From contig JADLZK010008568.1 in the NCBI GenBank assembly GCA_015847255.1, positions 1 through 64,000 of the forward strand: DNA of 64,000 nt, written 5' to 3'. Origin of the DNA: Hyparrhenia diplandra (lineage: Eukaryota; Streptophyta; Magnoliopsida; Poales; Poaceae). The notes beneath the pieces were generated by a model that worked only from the letters and a program-made list of their open reading frames with translations, was not told where the DNA came from and searched no databases. Positions 1 to 13,300 of the stretch are shown piece after piece (positions within the stretch are counted from its first letter, which is position 1; every line of letters starts with the position of its first letter). Made by a program: the position numbers and the translations under genes.

Positions 1-104
1 TATAGAATATATGATTTCCCATTAATTAAGTTGTTCTGGATTTAGTTAGTTCTCCAAATGTGTTGAAATTTTGAAATTGTGGTCAAATTTTGGATCTTTG
101 AGGA

Positions 105-879
105 TTACAACCAATACCTAGAGGTGACATTTGATTGTCATGCAAGCTGTAAGTATGCAAACTGGAGTTACTTCAAACCACAAACTTCACACGAGACATT
201 TCTGAATTTGATCAGTCCATTAATCGGAGCACAACACTGTTGCAGCTCAGAATGCCATCGTTTGTCATACATATATATAGCTTAGGACATGCTTGGTTCA
301 GACTAAAGAGTTGCAACATACAAGGTAATAATAGTCCTAAGCAAAATGCACCAGGTTAACTGCACTTCCAGCTTACTCCAAAATAGAACAATGCTGTAAA
401 GGTAATAATAGTTTATATGAGTTAGGATCTCCATTCATTCAGCATGAAACAATGGCGTTGAAGTCAGCAGCTTCTCTTGCCAGCTCTGTAATCTTAGGAT
501 TACAACCAATGCCTAGAGGTGACATTTGTTTGTGACTGCAGTTGGATGGAGTATAGCACAATTATCATGCAAACTGGAGTTACTTCAAACCACATAAACT
601 TCACACCAGACATTTTCTGAATTTAACTAGTCCATTAATCGGAGCACGACAGTTGCAGCATGCCATCGTGTGTCATACATAGCGTTAGGGACATGATTGG
701 TTCAGAGTTGCAACATACGAGGTAATAATAAGTCCTAAGCAAAATGCACCAGATTATAACTGCACTTCCAGCTTACTCCAAAATAGAACAACTATTAGTT
801 ATAGGAGTTAGGACCTCCATTCATTCAGCATGAAACAATGGCGTTGAAGTCAGCGGCTTCTCTTGCGAGCTCTGTAAAG
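105..879. repeat. Tandem duplication of the FDM-like gene 3' end (two ~385 bp copies)
   Basis: Two diverged direct copies lie side by side, about 105-489 and 490-879. Both contain the same ordered landmarks: a block reading attacaaccaat.cctagagg, a block ending gttacttcaaaccaca, a block reading gtaataata.gtcctaagca, and the stretch around aacaatggcgttgaagtcagc. The right copy holds the real stop codon of the FDM-like gene (850-852) and its 3' UTR. The left copy (about 432-489) repeats the last dozen codons and the 3' UTR only, so it is a non-functional tail. Small indels separate the copies, so the duplication is not recent. Confidence 0.8.
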
Positions 880-3701
880 GTTCAGAGCATGCCGAGCTCC
901 TTCCACCATATTTGCTTTCCGACCCTCGTCAGAGTTCCACAGCTCAGGGAACGGACCCTTCCTGCCGCCAGTGCCGTCCTTCAGCTCCATCAGCGCCTTT
1001 GTTACCGCTGCATAGGGTCCTTCACCCAGCTCCTTTAGTTCTTGGAGCTTCCTGTCACCCTCATTGAGTGCTTCCTACACAGGCATGTGCAGCACCAATG
1101 TTCCGTTATAAACAATTCATACCAATAGATACATGTTCAACACAAGGCAAAAGATCCATCATCTTACCGATGCTTTTCCATCAATAATAATAACCTTGAA
1201 AGCCTGCCATTCTGGATTTTCAATTTCATTCTGCCACTTTGAACAAAGTCTAGCACTTTCAGCTTTCGCATCTGCTGCTGGAAATTTCCGCTTGCACAGG
1301 CTTAGAAACACACTTGGATCAAGCTCACCAACTTTCTTCACGCCTATCTGTGTCTGGCAGCTTTTGGTTCCAGGCAAACTCTGCAGAACCTGCAATTGGA
1401 CGACGAAACATAAGTTCTCATAAACAAAAACACTTGCTGAAACTGAGTGGTACACTGGTATGGCATAAAAATTATCATACCTTTATCATCACTTCTCGAG
1501 CTTCTCGCAACTCATCACTGATCTTGCTTTCCCTACTGATTAAATCTTGGTTGTAGCTTTCCGCATTGTTCAGTTCTTCGATCTTGTCTTTAAGCTCCTC
1601 CTTTAGTTTATCCATTTTCTCTCTAGATTCTGGATCTTCATCACCTGGCTTGAGCTCCATCACTTGCAGTTTCCCAGTCAAGTGATTTACTTCCAATTCA
1701 AGATTCTGCTTCTTCTCCAACTGTGTGTTTAACCTCAAAAAGTTGTCTAGAATAGTTTTTGTTTCTCTCTGCAGTTTCCACAGTAAAAATCGTTCAAGAC
1801 GAATGTCATTCAAAAAGAAAAACAAACACATGCAAGCATATCAAGGGAACAGGGGCTAACCCTTTGTTTATCCACAAGCTTTTGGACATTTTCATCAGCT
1901 TTCTCCTGCTCCAATGCAGCCAACCTAAGATGACTGGTCCTCATGGCATTCTGTACAGCAGAAGTCAAAAGTACGTTATACAAAGTTGTACAAATATTTC
2001 TGCATATTTGTTTTTGAAAGATCTGGTTGTCCGGCATGATATTAAATATTTTGGCATACAAGTGGCCTAATTTTCAATCAGCCTTATTCTGCTATTATTT
2101 TGCCAATTAAGAACAAGAACATGATTATTTAATTCATTCTATATAATAACACAAAACAGTATGGGGGACTATTTCGACTAAGATCCAAATTCTTAAAATT
2201 TGGAAATATTTGAACCAAATGATAAAAAGGACCTACAGAAATACACCTCTTGTAAATTCACCCTAATAGAACTGTTCAACCATTTGGCAAGTGGCAATTA
2301 ATTGTAGAATGATCTATGTTCACATACCACAAATCACCAAGTACCAAAAAGATTTTAAAGAAATAGCAATAAGAATTATTTATCATTCTCAACATCTGTA
2401 GAAGTCATACCTGACCAGAGGATTCTAATTCCTGTAAGGAGCAGAAAGCTACACTGTATATACTAATCTCCAAGCTATTATAATTCTTGTAGATAAAGCA
2501 TTTAGCATCAGATGAAAGAAATTGCCCACCTTTAGCTTCTCCTGCTCAAGATTCTGTTTGTCATGTTCCGACTCCTCAATTTCTTTGTTTCTTGCATCAA
2601 GCTCAGCCACCATGTCCTGGATATTGGACCGTAGCTGCCGGTTCTCCTCAACAATTCTTTGTGTGTTTTGTTGACTGAGTTGTCTCATCTTCAGGATTTC
2701 TAGCAAAAGTGGAAAAAAAAAAAAACTGTTAGTATAGTCATAGATAGCACAAGATTGAAAATGGATAGTAACCACTGCATGTATTTAGTCACTCCTAAAT
2801 GTATCATGCATAGACAACCAGAATATTGCCATGTACCTTGATTGTATGATTGGAGTTGTTGCTCCTTCTTCTCCATCATTATCTTAAGTGCAGCAGAACG
2901 CTTGTTATACTCGGACTCAACTTGCTCTAAGTGAATATCCTTTTCTTTAAGTGTACAGGCCAAAATGGACACAAGTTTATCAGTTTTTTTTGTCCCTTCA
3001 CTCCCAATATCTTTCAATGTCTTCAGGTCACCATTTTTCCTCAGTAGTTCACCTATTGCCCCTAGAGAATTGTAATCATCAGCCCTAGCCATCCACCCAA
3101 CAGGCTCTGTACCTTCACACTTCATCTCCTTCCAGCAATTTTTACTGTACCCTTTGATCGCAAAGTGACTCTCAAAGGCCCGTGCATTCCTAAAACCACT
3201 CCAGTCAGTCCCAAACTCAATAACAGCATCACGCGTGGGACGACCTTTGCTATACACAGGATGCACCTTAAGTGGATGGAAAGATGAGTAATGCTCCTTC
3301 AGCCGGTTCGCACTTTTACCAAAGAATTCGTTTGGCATATTGACTAGGATAGCCATCCAGGGCCAGACAAATTGCTCATCTTGGGTATGCTCAGGATCCT
3401 GCACATCCGTAAGCATTGGCTGCAAAAGTGCGCCAGATGGCTCAACAGGCTTACCCTTCAAATGCCTTGCAAGAGCACGGTGGTCCGCCTTCTCTTTGGC
3501 TTGCCGATCATGTGCAGCTCCAACACCAGAAGCATGCTGCAGCAGATCATCTAGACTGTGATCCTTGTCTTCATCTGAACAAAAGGGGCATCGGTACAAG
3601 CCTTCATCAGTCATCACTTTCAAATCCCCTGATTCCAGAAGCTCAAAAGTGCCGGATCCATAAGCTTCAACCTCAGGATCTCCATCCGATGTGTAGTCCA
3701 T
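850..3701 (-). CDS. FDM/IDN2-like XS-XH domain protein (factor of RNA-directed DNA methylation)
   Basis: Seven coding exons on the minus strand: 2837-3701, 2530-2699, 2411-2431 (21 bp), 1861-1950, 1481-1768, 1168-1389 and 850-1074. All junctions are GT..AG and in phase, giving 626 residues. Order of domains: zf-XS finger (CPFC at 38-41, His56, His64), XS domain about 111-225 with [11 protein letters not shown], a long coiled coil about 255-475, and the C-terminal XH domain with PELWN and DEGRKA. This is the layout and length (about 630-650) of Arabidopsis IDN2/FDM proteins. Those bind double-stranded RNA with a 5' overhang and act downstream of siRNAs in Pol V-dependent DNA methylation. The start is the first ATG, three bases after a polypyrimidine-AG acceptor (3704-3706). 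I cannot say which FDM orthologue it is. No frame break is seen. Confidence 0.93.
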
Positions 3702-3703
3702 TG

Positions 3704-4851
3704 CTGAAGGGAAGGGAAATGGCAAAGAAAGTATGAAAACTGATGTTACCATTTGTCAGTAGTACAGTCTGCTAAAGAAGCACACATAACAGAGAAAAAC
3801 TATAATGATGCATAATAATTAGTTTATAAAGGACCAGATGAAGAAATGTTGAATCAGTCACTAGAGCTCAATCATATAAGCTGAGCACAGGTTGAATTAG
3901 TAAAAGAAGCTCAATGTCATACATTTCTACCTCCTAGAGGATGTTCCAGTCTAGAACTCAAAACTTCAGGTGTAACAATAATACTACAATCTGATAAACA
4001 ACTTATACATGATAATATATATAGCATCCAGTCTGGCAGTCGTGCCACTGTACTTGGTTCCAACAAGGTTTAACCTGTGCAATTAAGTTATACTAGTACA
4101 CATGGAAAGAAAATGGTTAAGGTACAGCACTACAGTTGCGTGATTGGGGTTTTATATCCTAGAAGAAAAGCAGTAACTTCAAGAACAGAGCACCAAAGAA
4201 AAACCAGAGCACCTTGGAATCACGTTCTTAAGAGCACCAAGAAAACCAGAGCACCTTGGAATGATGTGCTAAGCTAACTCAGCAAAGATTACCCGTTGTT
4301 TTTTTTTTAATAACAAGGATCAAGAAACCCCCAAATTTGTGGTGTTCACCTATAAAACCCTCTTTTTCCACCAACACCAAATCGGTTTCGAGGAGCACAC
4401 ATCCCACAATCGAAGCAGAGGTAGAGAGAAAAAAAGACAAAAAGTGAAATTTTGATAGCAAGCTCCAAGAAACCCCAAAGTGTTACTGTTATTGGTCTGT
4501 AAAACCCACTTCCAACAGCAACCAAAATCGATTCTGTGGACCTTTCATCCCAGGAAATGGGAGACAACTGGACCCAAGAATCGAAGTACGAATCAGAACG
4601 GAGGTACAGAGAAAAAAAATCGAAATTTCAATAACAAGCTCCGTGAAAAGAAACCCCCAAAATGTGTGTTTTTTTTCTCTTCTGCAGCCGCGATTCCACG
4701 CCACCGCACTGCAGGGGAACGCCGCCCGGTGGAGATGCCACATTCCCGCCGGTGAAAACAAAAAAAGGAGAGGAGAAAACCCCAAAACGACGCTAGCATT
4801 CGAGGGTTTTGGCAACGGAATGGGGGAGGAGGAAGAAGAAGGCATTCTCAC
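3704..4851 (-). other. Probable 5' UTR intron of the FDM-like gene
   Basis: A donor reading CTGCAG|GTGAGA on the minus strand at 4852/4851 pairs with the CAG acceptor at 3704-3706, just before the start codon. The interval is AT-rich, has no domain-like coding sequence, and contains imperfect repeats: the stretch caccttggaat appears twice at about 4210-4262. A 5' UTR intron is common in plant FDM genes. No transcript is available here to prove its use. Confidence 0.6.
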
Positions 4852-5020
4852 CTGCAGCGGAGCCGGGCGGGGAGTGCGGCTGCGCTCCGCCTTGCTTGGT
4901 TCCGGGCGACGATCAGCTGGCTTGCTTGGATTTGGGTGGTTCGGTTAGCCGCGGCGAGCGCGTGGGGCGAAGTGCGATGGGAGAAGAGACGACGGAGAGA
5001 AAGAGGCGGAATGAAGGAAG
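4852..5020 (-). promoter_or_regulatory. Probable first non-coding exon and promoter-proximal region of the FDM-like gene
   Basis: This is a GC-rich stretch immediately upstream (minus strand) of the donor at 4851. Base composition changes sharply to AT-rich sequence beyond about 5150, as is usual for the 5' leader of a grass gene. No clear TATA box is seen, and the transcription start cannot be placed from sequence alone. Confidence 0.45.
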
Positions 5021-5149
5021 CGGAGGAGGCGTCTGGCGTTAAGACAACACCCGACTGGAGAGAAGACAAATGGGCCCCAGCCCGGTTAGTCAGGTGGGTT
5101 CGGCCCAAGTGGAGAAAAGGCCGGTTTGGGATACAAGAGAAATAAAATG

Positions 5150-5717
5150 AGTGGGGCTCAGCTAGAATATACTGTACTTGAGTTCAAGACTTTGTTTGTT
5201 TTTATTACTGACTCGTTCGAAACCTACTGAATTTGAAATACAACTTTGTATATACGATAATAATAAAACACTAATGATGCTATTAATTGAGCAAGAATAC
5301 GAAAAACAAATTGTATAACCGATACTAGACTTTTGCTTTGGAAAATTTATTTTGAAGAAAACTGTTGGCCATTAAATTAAATACATGTTGGAAAGTATTA
5401 GAAATATGAGAAACCTATTCGTTTGAGGCTTGAAGAAGATCATGAAACAGTACAGAGGGTACAGGATGAACAAGCTGCTGACAGCTGGGGCCCACCCACA
5501 TATAGAGAGGTGGGCGGTGACGAGGTGAGCCAGCGTGCAATTTGCGACCATTCACATTCCAAGTACTACACTACACACAGGAAAACTTTCGGGGTGTGAC
5601 AACCTGCAAAGGTAATTTCTGTTCTAGTACAAGTCTACTACATGGTTTCAGTTTCAGTCGTGCACGATTACGCGTGCATACACAACGGCTAACGTCGTCT
5701 TCCAGCCAGCTCTCCTC
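5150..5717. other. Intergenic: FDM upstream region and villin 3' flank
   Basis: About 570 bases between the FDM-like leader and the villin stop codon; both genes are on the minus strand. It is AT-rich to about 5440. It must hold the upstream regulatory region of the FDM-like gene and the 3' UTR of the villin locus. I see no gene, repeat or mobile element in it. Confidence 0.5.
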
Positions 5718-8700
5718 TCACCGACGTCGAGCTGTCCCCGTGGAGACCACGTGCACGGCCTCCGATGAGTGCACCGTGGCAGGGAAGAGCCGCCGTGCCA
5801 CTGTGGTGGGCGTCGACGGCGTCGAGCGGCTTTTAGTAGATGGCGACGACGGCGACGTTGGCAGCAGCGCGGAAGCTGGTGAGCGCTCCCTGGCAAACCT
5901 CCCGGCAGACGCAGAGCCGAAAGCCCTCCTCACCATCATCGGCTGCTGGTGCTGGTGCTCTGGCGTGGTCGGCAACGACGATACCCCGGGCCTCCTCGAC
6001 AATGGCCTGCGCATGCTTCTGTCTGGTGTCTGCATCAAAGGAGTCGAAATAGTCAGTCTCAGCTCTCAATGTCATCACAATAATCTGGGGATTTTATAGG
6101 AATCTAGTCAAAACATAGTATTGAGGATAGGCAGGCTGTCTGTTTATGATGTAGGAATTTGATCAGATGAATAGTTCAGTTTCTGTGCTACATGTGGTGT
6201 TGAATGAATTAGCAGCATTCAGAAAAAGACCAAAAAAAAACTCTAGTTTTGGAGAGACCCCTTTCAGGACGGCTAGTTTCCTCTCAAATGAGTTGCCAAC
6301 CATCTGCAAGTACAACAATAGAAACCAGACTTGTCAGGTGAGTTTGTTTATGCATGCATTGATCGATGAACTGGACAGGTGCAGTTTATGACTTGTGAGA
6401 TCTTGAATTGTCCACCATTTCTGTGCTCTGAACTTACAGATGATTGCTTCGAATTGTCCCAGTTGTTGAAGAGGTTGGTGAAAAATACAGGCTCATCCCC
6501 TTCTGTGATTGCAAACACTGTCGTTTCGATCAATATTCCGTTGTGAAGAATGCCATGCTGAAGGAACATCTACAGGAATGTAGAAACAAACAGAAAAGTT
6601 GGGTTTGATAGGGCAATGTTCCTGAGTCAACAACAAATCATAGTTCTGAATCAAGCAGTGACCTTGCCAATATTGAGGGCATGCTCCTTGGATGTAATAT
6701 CCGAGTGTAGCCCAACCCAAACGTAGATTTCTTCATTGCAGTCCAGAATCAATGTCTCTTCAGTTGTCAGGTCATCCTGACAGAAGCTGAATACCTCCTT
6801 GACCTTAAAGATATGAACCAAACAGGGTTTATTTTGCATTTGCTTCAGATCCTGAAAGTTGCTACTTAGTCATTCATTGGAAGGAGTAATAAGGTATCAC
6901 TCACCTTGAGCAAACCTGCAAAGAGATCATCCTTTAGCCTTAGAGACACATTCTATGCAATGATATTATCTGAAGTTTAGTGTAAAATATATCTGCATAC
7001 CTTGTTCAAACCTACAAGCATATAGATGTGGATCTGCAGGCCAACCCTTCACCTCCTTTTCTTTCGAGTACTCCGATCGTCCTCCCAAAGTTTTCCAGAA
7101 GTGATCCGGTTCAGACCCTTCTCTGACTAGCAAAGACTGTTTCATTGGCTGCAAAAACAGTGCTACAATAGTTCAGAAGAGAATATATTGCTACAAAAGA
7201 TTCAATATTCATCACTGAGACAAAAAGAAGGATGTGCATGTCGTATTCTCCTTACACACAACTTGTTCATCATCATGTCCAGTATATTATGATCGTTTGG
7301 TGAAGATAGGCCTCCTAACCAGGTTAGGAACAAACCGTTGTCTTGCAAAATATAACAGTGTGAGGAATTAAGTGAACTCGCAGCCTGCATTTAGTTAAGT
7401 AATCCATGCACAAGAAAATATTTTAGAGCAGCATCAAAGTAAAGTATGCATGATTCAGGCCATAAAGCTGACTATGTGTATGGTCCTTATTTATCAAACT
7501 CACCAGATCAACTTGAATGGCTTGCACACAATCATGTTTAAGGCCTTGAACACGGAACAGGGCGACTCCTTCCTTCTGATGATATCCATTCCTAGGACTT
7601 TTCTGTAGAACAGAACTCTTATATGCAGCACTCCTGCCCCCCTGGAAAGAAAATAAGACAACAAATTCAAGTATTAGTATGCAAGTTTTGCACTGATTCG
7701 AAGTATTAATTTCCATGTTATGCATTCACTCCACTCCTATTATTCTAATTAATATTGAAGTGCATTGACTGCAGAACAATTTCACTTATGAATGTGCACT
7801 GCGTACCTTGAATATGATTAGTGACTTGAACACTGAGAAAAACAATTCTGGTTCTCTGCCCTCAAAAACATGTGCCTGAGAAACATTTTGCAAATGAAGT
7901 GATAACAAAGAAAGTGAACATATGTGTGGAACTTTTCAGGGGTAAAAGGCTGAATTAGCTGACCACAACTAGATGCCCTTTGACTGAATCAGCCATACTA
8001 GACATTAACGATGTTGCCATCATGCTATCATCCTGCAGGTAAATACACAGGCTAAGTTCAGTAACATGCAAAACACTGAACAATTGCACACATGTATGTG
8101 AGAACAGAGCCAAGCAATAGATCTGGATCCTAATAGTTGTGGGCCACGTTTCTAACAGCCTTTTCTCTGATATATATAAATAGGTTCAATGCACGGAATT
8201 ACAAGGAACATACCTTTACGCTGTTCTTACCCGACCAAGCAAAAACAGATGGTAATCTTTTCCATCTTCAACATAGCTGTACCGTATGATATAACAATCT
8301 CCAGTGTATAATTGCTCCTGGTCCTCAGTGCTAAGGACATTCGTACAACCACGGTCCACCAACCAAACCTGAATGATTTTTATTCGTTTTTTAAAATGCT
8401 CCATACATATCAACACCTAGGTAGGGAATATTACCTTCAGACTGCCATTAGAACTGATGAGCTGCTGAGGTTTATCCTCTGGAATCTCTGTGACATCATA
8501 GCCCTGATGCTTGAAAATAGCTGTATCATGATTTGGCATCAGACCTTATCATGACTTCTACAATGTTTTAGATGAAAACAATTGATGGAGAAAGTCACCA
8601 TGGTCCTCACACCTGCCACTTTCTCTCGGCCAGCCTCATATAACTTTTAGCTCAACATTCGGGCCAATGCTGAAAGTGCAGCTTAAAGTCAATAGTTTCA

Positions 8701-10309
8701 TGGCCTTCTGTCATTATAAATGTGCGAACGTTGAATGACCTGCCCTGGGAGTGCACATAATCCTAGAGAAATGAAAAGATTTTGGTTTCAAACATTGAAC
8801 ACCTGTAGTAATAGAAGAAGGAAAGAATATAATGAGGTTTCATCTGCTTACTTCTAGGACAGAAACAGATGACTTCCTCTCTGAAACCAGTGTTGTCATC
8901 CCCATCCATAAGAATATTTCAGTGCTGCAGTCCAGCATGTAACTTCTGTCTGAGTTCAGCATTTCTCTATCCAACAAGTGTGCCTCCAATGGAACAATGT
9001 TTCTCTTATTGATCCTGCAGGCAGGAAAGCATACCAAAAATCTTGTGAAGTGCAACTTCAGGCTAGTTAGGTTTGAACTAAGCAGGGGAGTAGTTACCAA
9101 AAAAGTTTCTTGGGTGCTGCAGTTGCTGGCTCTTCCTTGGCTGTGTTAGGTAAATCACGAGGAATAGGCGCATAGCCTCCAAACAGGTTCCAGAACTCTC
9201 CAGCATCAGAATCACCAACAAGCTTTCCATCCTCTACAATCAGTGACAAATGTAAATGAAACTGGAGCTAGCATCTTTCCAGCCATTATTTTGCAAGATC
9301 AACTGTCTATAGCTGTACCTATTGCCGCAATCTCACATCTGCCCAAGTGTCGGTTCTCCTTCAGATGCTTAACAACATCCAACGCTTTCGCCCTTGTTTG
9401 CATACTAGAATTACATCCACTGAAAAGGAAAATCTTTGACGGCGTGTCCACTATGAAGACCGATTTGTGATCCAGAGAGGACCGCGAAAGCGGCACCCTG
9501 AGACAGGACTCGAAAGACAGCAGGTTGTCTTGCATCAATATTCAGCAGATACTGAGAAATGAATGAAAATCCTGAGATAGTATCCCTTCTTACTTGTGTG
9601 ACGCGAGCAATGTGCTCTCCTTCGCACCTAAACATGGTGGTCACATTGGATCTATCACCTGATCCTTTCAAGTGCGAAAAGAAGCAGCCTTGTACTGGGA
9701 TAACACACGGTTTGAAGTACGACAAGAACTTGTCAGATTCTTCACCCTGTGCCTCCCTGAACTGGATCGTGCTGGAGCCCAGCGCCGCGTCCAACTCAAC
9801 AGCCTTGTCTGAGGCCACGAGACAATCTTCCTAGGCGACCAGAACCACAACGCAGTGCAGAGCATAAGCGAAAAGATGCACAGCAAAGCAAAAGTCTTGA
9901 CAAGGTTGACGCATCAAGAATTCAAGAGAGCACACCTCTTTAGACTCATCCCCAACCCAGTAATGCACATCGTGTCTGCGAGCCCCGGATTTGAGCTCGG
10001 TTGTCTGAGAAATCACACAACATGTGAACTCAGGCGGCGTAAATTAAATTTGCAAGAAGCTATAGAATTTCACAGCTTGAGAGAACAATTCGTGGAGAGA
10101 AAGGTACTTACGTTTAGTATGATGTAGGTGTTGCGGTGTAGAACTTGCCATCTTTGGGGTTTTGCAAGCGGTACCAAACTACTCCCAACAATGCACCAAA
10201 TGTCAGTCCTGCGGAATGGGAGCAAGTTATTTTATTACAGAGGGGGTGAAGCAGAGAAAGCAAATTGGCCAGATTAAATGGTACATTCAGCTTTTCGGTT
10301 TCAGCGTCA

Positions 10310-13300
10310 TTTAAAAAGAAGATTGGGTGTGGAGAAAACCCATTTGCCGGGGCATCCACGTCAGTCCAAAAATGTTACGGCCGTTGGATTTCGCGTCGGC
10401 GGTCTGCTTTGCCTCCTCCCATGACCAATATATACCGCCAAACCCTAGCTTCTCTCGGCGTCCACATCGCAACTCCTCCCTCCCCAATCTCTCGGCGGCT
10501 CCGCCTCTCTCTCTCGTCTCGCCTCTCCCTCCCCAATCTCTCGGCGGCACGAGAGGGCACATGTGTGGCCTAGCAGGCGGCGGTAACGCGGAGCGTGGTG
10601 CGGGCGCGGGTTGCGGGGGCTGCGGCCCCGGCGGCGGCACGGCGACGCGCCCCACCCGGCGGCGGCGGCGGTGCAACAGCCCAGACCGGCACGCCGCCCG
10701 TGGCGGCCGCGGCGGCGGCCCCTGGATAAAGAACGGCGTGCGCACCTCCCTTCCTCTTCCCTTCCGTCTGACAGTGCTCAAAGATACGTCGCCCTTCTAG
10801 GCCCTTCCTCCCTCTCGCCGTCCTTTTGGTTTGGTCCGAATCTTGATGGAGCCGTGGTGAATCCCTGGCTCCGGCCGTCGCCTTTGCTGCTGGCGTTGTA
10901 AGTGCGGTGCGGAGGGACCGGCCGCTGCTGGATCTGTGGCGTGGGCGACCCGTGCTGCGCGCTGTGCTGGCGGGGACCGTCGCTGCTGAGCGGGACCGGA
11001 CGGTGGAGCTTCCACTGGCCGGACGGCGATTCACCGGCGCCTGCGTCTTCGGCGCCCGCATCTTCTTGCCTATGGTTCAAGGAAGCGCCATATCTGTGGT
11101 CTGGAGGAGCTACGGTGGACCTGCGGAGGTCCTCGAGAGAAGCTGCTGCTGGACTGCCGGCGTCAAAGCGTGGCGGTGGCGGCCACGGCTCGGGTGGTCG
11201 GTCCCGACGAGAGGCCCGACAGCGAGGCGCGGACCTAGGTCGGGACCCATGCCTATGCATCCCCTATGTGTCGTGCCTATGGGGCGTGGATATGGTCTCC
11301 GTTGTGGCACTTTATCCCATTCTCTTCTACGCTATTTTTGGTTGCCTTTTTCTCTATTGTTATTTGATTTGTGTTAGCTGAACATCATGTATGTGGGTGA
11401 GTTGCTCCCCGGCGCTGCACTTGCTAGCTTTTGATCGACGAGCGGTGCCTCAGCGGCTTAGTGTTCCGTGGTTATTTCACTGCAGATTCGAGTGTAGGCG
11501 CATGAGGTTGAAGTTGCACTTGGACAAGATGGTGACCATGAGCTGCATCCCCTAATTTTTTCTTGCAGTTTGTGAAGTCATTACCGACAACTTCGGTGCG
11601 AGCAACGTATTCGACAATTGCTTGTCTATGCATGTGTGCAGTTATTTAGTGGAGTATCGGTCGGTTTAGATTAACACATTGATCTTAACTTCATTCTCCA
11701 TCACAGTTCCTCTGTCACCTAACACTATGCACAACTAATTCCATAGCATGTCTGTTAACCTTGTGAGTGAATCGTATAGTGTCAAAGTATCTTTAGCTCA
11801 CAGTTAGTACAGGGCACGATCCAGTGAGTCTTTTAGTGTTACTTTCTTTCACAATAGCTTGGTACATAGCTATGAAGGTTATTTTCGTATTGCTTCTTAC
11901 ACCATCTACATGAGATTTACTAATTCTTAGCTTACTGAATGCGTTAATATGAACTTTAGATTGTTCTGCTTTTATTTCTACCTATTTCTTACCAGACCAA
12001 TAGTGAAGATGATGCTTTTTCTCCTCCTGGAGCCGAGATGCAACATTTCTTCATCCTAATGTATGTGAGAAGACCTTTCTTTCAATAAAGAAGTTAGAAC
12101 TTTTTTTTTTCCAAAATGTATAATAAGAGGACAAACCGGCTTATCAAGAACAGTGGTCAGTAGGAGAACTAGGAAGGTTTTATTAGTATTTTGTTGCCAA
12201 AAGATGTGTCAATGGTTATGCCTATACGTATGTTTCCTTGAATAATCCTTCCTAAATATATATGCAATGTTAATCATGGTGTATGCACTGGCCTTAAATA
12301 ATTTATTGTGCCCTTGCAGCTGAAGAGAGGAGAGGCTTCAAGGTAATTTTAGATATAGCGGTTGGTTTTTTGTGCTGTCTATACTTGCTTATTTACTCAT
12401 TCTTTCCTCTGACATCATGTTGGAGACTAATTGGATCCATCATCTAGGTAAGCGTGGTCGGATCCATCATCACGTTTGTCTATGTGGGGTTTGCTCTGTG
12501 CGACATACGGATGATTGGATCGTGTTTAGCTTTCTTCTCCCACTCCCATATTCCTTAGTAGTGTTAAAAGTTTTGTAGGTTTATAAGAGTGAATAAGCAA
12601 ACAAATGAATAAAAGATATCATGAAATCGATTAAATGCAGTCGGTAGAATCAGAGATGACCTGGTACATCCTTTGCTTTCAATTGCCTCGTGTGTCTTGT
12701 GTGTTTAGATATGCCATGTGATGCCTGACATTAAGGTTGGTCTTTACAGGTCGGAATTATCTTGATCTGAATGTTCTATGGATGCTTGACGCCCATGCAT
12801 ATCATGAGCACCTCATCAGGCAGTTTTTTCTCTAGCTATTATGACATCCCCTGTTTTCCCACTATAGATTTCTGATGGCTGAAGAAATTGATTGGTTAAA
12901 AAAGGATCAACAACATTGGTGTTTGCCGGCAAACGGAGGCAAGTGTTCATTGTTGAAGCTTGGGGTGGTTCGATAATTTTTTAACATTCAATTCACTTTG
13001 GTAATATTTAGCCCATGTAAACTTTAATGTTTTCCATTTTTTTACTCAGTCATTAGAGTAGTTAGAGTGTGCTTGATGAGGTCCCTCTTGTACCAATAGT
13101 AGTACCTTTGTCATATTGGTCAGTCAAGAAAATATTTGTGCCGCCTTAAAAAACTTATTCTTAGATGGGAGTTGAGACAGCAGTAGGTTCCAGAAACGTG
13201 CAATGGAGAGTATAGTTGTTTATCTCACAGGTCACAACTAAGAGTTAGCAGTTCTTGACATGTATTTTCTTGACAAAAAGATTTTTTTATATGTCCGATA

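Noticed and set aside
10311..11381. Several long GC-rich open frames on both strands inside the Helitron-like insert (up to about 160 codons)
   Set aside because: They overlap on both strands in three or more frames, are rich in Arg/Pro/Ala from GC bias, and show no domain motif. They are composition artefacts of a GC-rich leader.
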